A stretch of DNA of 64,000 nucleotides from Polytrichum commune (taxonomy: Eukaryota; Streptophyta; Polytrichopsida; Polytrichales; Polytrichaceae): positions 46,920,429 to 46,984,428 of the forward strand of contig OX485804.1 in the NCBI GenBank assembly GCA_950295325.1, given 5' to 3'. Each line of letters opens with the position of its first letter. The stretch's first letter is position 1. The position numbers and the translations under genes were made by a program. The notes below the pieces were generated by a model, which saw nothing but the letters and a program-made list of their open reading frames with translations, was not told the origin of the DNA and searched no databases. This document shows positions 62,171 through 64,000 of this stretch, one piece after another.

Positions 62171-63660
62171 TGATGAAGACCATTTGTATGCATTGTTTTT
62201 AGGTGTAGTGTTCGGTTAGAGGTAATTGTAGGCTCAGCATACAGATCTTTTAGAAAATTATGAGTTGTTCTTCTGTGGGGGGCGAAACTGGACCCAGTTC
62301 TTTCTGCTTTGATGTTGAGATTAATTCGATATATGCAAAGTGGCATGAAATTCTTTGATTTGAGTGTGTATTCACAAAATTGATGAGTGCTGTTTCTGCA
62401 TGTGAGTTCCGGAGGTCAATAGATACAGCAAATCTTTGTAAATCCAACATCATTTTTTCTTAAAAGGCAAATGTGTATTATTTTTATTTTTATTCTTTGA
62501 TTTGGTCCTTCCTAGATCCACTATACCGTTTGTTTCATTTAGTGTGGATTGTCATTGGATTTGTGCATAGCTATAACTTCTAACTTGCGAAGAACGTATC
62601 TTCATCAAAGTTCCTCTATGTTCTATATGAGCTCTATATGAATATACTCCATGTGGATACTCTATCATGTTGTACTTTGTCAAAAAACTTTGTCCTCAGT
62701 TGAACCTTATAGCATTTTAGGGTTATGTCAACAAATAAGTTAAGGCAGAGGGTGCTTAAACCAACACTTGAAGCTATTGCACATACATATGGCTACATGG
62801 TGAATTAAAATAATATAATATAATATAAGGCTTTGTTCTAAACATGGGTATAAAGAAAGAAATTTTATTTTTAGCCTCAATTAGATATTTGATGAATATC
62901 TAGCTTCCTTAAACCAATATATAGGTCCCGTGTATATATGATGAGGACCCCACCTTCATTGCCTAGAACCAACACAACATAGTTGGGTACTAGACCCAAG
63001 CTAGATCAAAGACCAACCATTAATGGTGCGCAAAGTCACATGGCCACCTCCATGATCCCACCTAGTTCACTTGTAAAACCATTACCTTGCATCCTGGGTA
63101 CCAACCCCTTTTGTGCTTTGTGGCCCTACCTCCATTACTTTGTGAATAGAATGGCTAGAATAGGCATTGACAAGCCACCCGAAACCCACCATGAACCAAC
63201 CCGAGATAGAGTGGAGCATGTTACCTACCCTACACGAAGGTCGTGGACGTCGTTATTAGATGGCGCCACTAATGACACCTAAAAGCATCACTCCGTGGGC
63301 CCATACACTCCTACACCCTGGGGAACACTTCAAGGTGTTGGAGATGGAGAGGCGTTTATAGGTGTTGGTTTTGGGCGGGGTGTTGGTTTTAGCACCCTCT
63401 ACCTTAGTAATCATCTGTTCAATTTGGAGTACATGGCTTCAGTGTTCTTTCAAATATGCATTATTATGTTACCCTTTCTTATTTCAGAAGAATTTGAGTG
63501 CATCAATTTGGTGTTGAGTAATGTTATGTAATCCATAATTGCTTGTTAGATAAGTTGATAATTGATCAAAATATACATGACCGGACAACATGGAGGACGT
63601 TAAACCCCCCCCCCCCCCAAAAAAAACCAAATTTTATGGACCCGACCGAAAATTGTTGCC
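62171..63660. other. ALKBH10B 3' flank and intergenic sequence
   Basis: The first 300 bases should hold the ALKBH10B 3' untranslated region; AATATAATA repeats lie near 62810. A 99-codon frame at 62983-63282 has no recognisable domain. A poly(C)/poly(A) junction is at about 63607-63625. Confidence 0.45.
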
Positions 63661-63785
63661 TGCCCGACTTCGAAAAAACCCTTGCCCTTGCATTCTTGAA
63701 GGCCGCTTAAGTGCACTCAATATGGGATTTGTAGTCAAGCAACCCTCAAGAATGCAAGGGCAATGTTTTTTTCGAAGTTGGGCGG
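63661..63785. repeat. Hairpin with about 39-bp arms
   Basis: TGCCCGACTTCGAAAAAACC begins the left arm (63661-63699); the right arm (63746-63785) is its inverse with few mismatches, including TCAAGAATGCAAGGGCAA. Loop about 46 nt. Confidence 0.8.
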
Positions 63786-64000
63786 GATGGGCAATGTGTT
63801 GAGTTGATCATCGTGTTGCCAAAGCAACACGATAACAACCTGAAGCATAGTTGCCAAGTATGCTCCAAGTGGGGTTGGTCGGCAAAGTTGCCTCACCTAT
63901 ATAAGCCTCTAGGACTTTTGGCAGGGCCCTACCCCACCATCAAGAAACCTTTTGTCTCTTTCCTAGGGGTTGGGGCCAAGTAGACATTTTCCCTTAGCCG
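63786..64000. other. Window edge, no gene recognised
   Basis: A TATATAAGCC motif at about 63898 with GC-balanced flanks resembles a promoter or LTR, but the context is cut by the window end. Confidence 0.3.

Noticed and set aside
63890-64000. TATATAAG promoter-like motif, possible LTR
   Set aside because: No matching second LTR, primer-binding site or coding region within the window.

Overview
The window is nuclear DNA of a land plant. Three plant-type, intron-rich genes occupy about a third of it, and the rest is AT-rich intergenic DNA full of short non-autonomous transposable elements, microsatellites and hairpins. I could not fix the species. The coding sequences match conserved embryophyte families, and the gene-poor, repeat-rich texture fits a moderately large genome, possibly a seed-free plant, but that is a guess.

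Genes. (1) 15716 down to 4835, minus strand: a 22-exon PH-RhoGAP protein of the REN1 type (920 aa), a GTPase-activating protein for ROP GTPases. (2) 39612 down to 34715, minus strand: a 12-exon Enhancer-of-polycomb-like protein (EPL1, 493 aa), the scaffold of the NuA4/Piccolo histone acetyltransferase; intron 2 appears to be of the rare GC-AG class. (3) 57255 to 62170, plus strand: a 7-exon ALKBH10B-like 2-oxoglutarate/Fe(II) oxygenase (784 aa), an mRNA m6A demethylase family. I assembled the exons by hand from homology to remembered family motifs, splice consensus and reading-frame continuity; every junction keeps the frame. The genes do not form an operon or a pathway; they are independent housekeeping/regulatory genes.

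Layout. 1-4834: repeat-rich 3' flank of REN1. 4835-15716: REN1, whose introns hold a 242-bp tandem array, a 169-bp tandem duplication, two copies of an intron-located MITE and a copy of the commonest repeat. 15717-34714: a 19-kb intergenic block of Harbinger-like elements (3-bp TTA/TAA target duplications), two tRNA-type SINE copies, a 32-bp-TIR element and an isolated GC-rich island at about 21480-21780. 34715-39612: EPL1. 39613-57254: a second intergenic block with a CpG-rich/CpG-decayed repeat pair, long hairpins, a tandem duplication, two more Harbinger-like elements, and the presumed leader region of ALKBH10B. 57255-62170: ALKBH10B. 62171-64000: flank with a strong hairpin.

No transposase, reverse transcriptase, rRNA, genuine tRNA or CRISPR array was recognised. 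I do not see a new multi-gene system. The most unusual features are structural: the GC-AG intron, one MITE family found three times and each time inside an intron, a cluster of TTA/TAA-flanked elements, a two-copy SINE, and a repeat that is CpG-dense beside the EPL1 promoter but CpG-depleted in its neighbouring copy.
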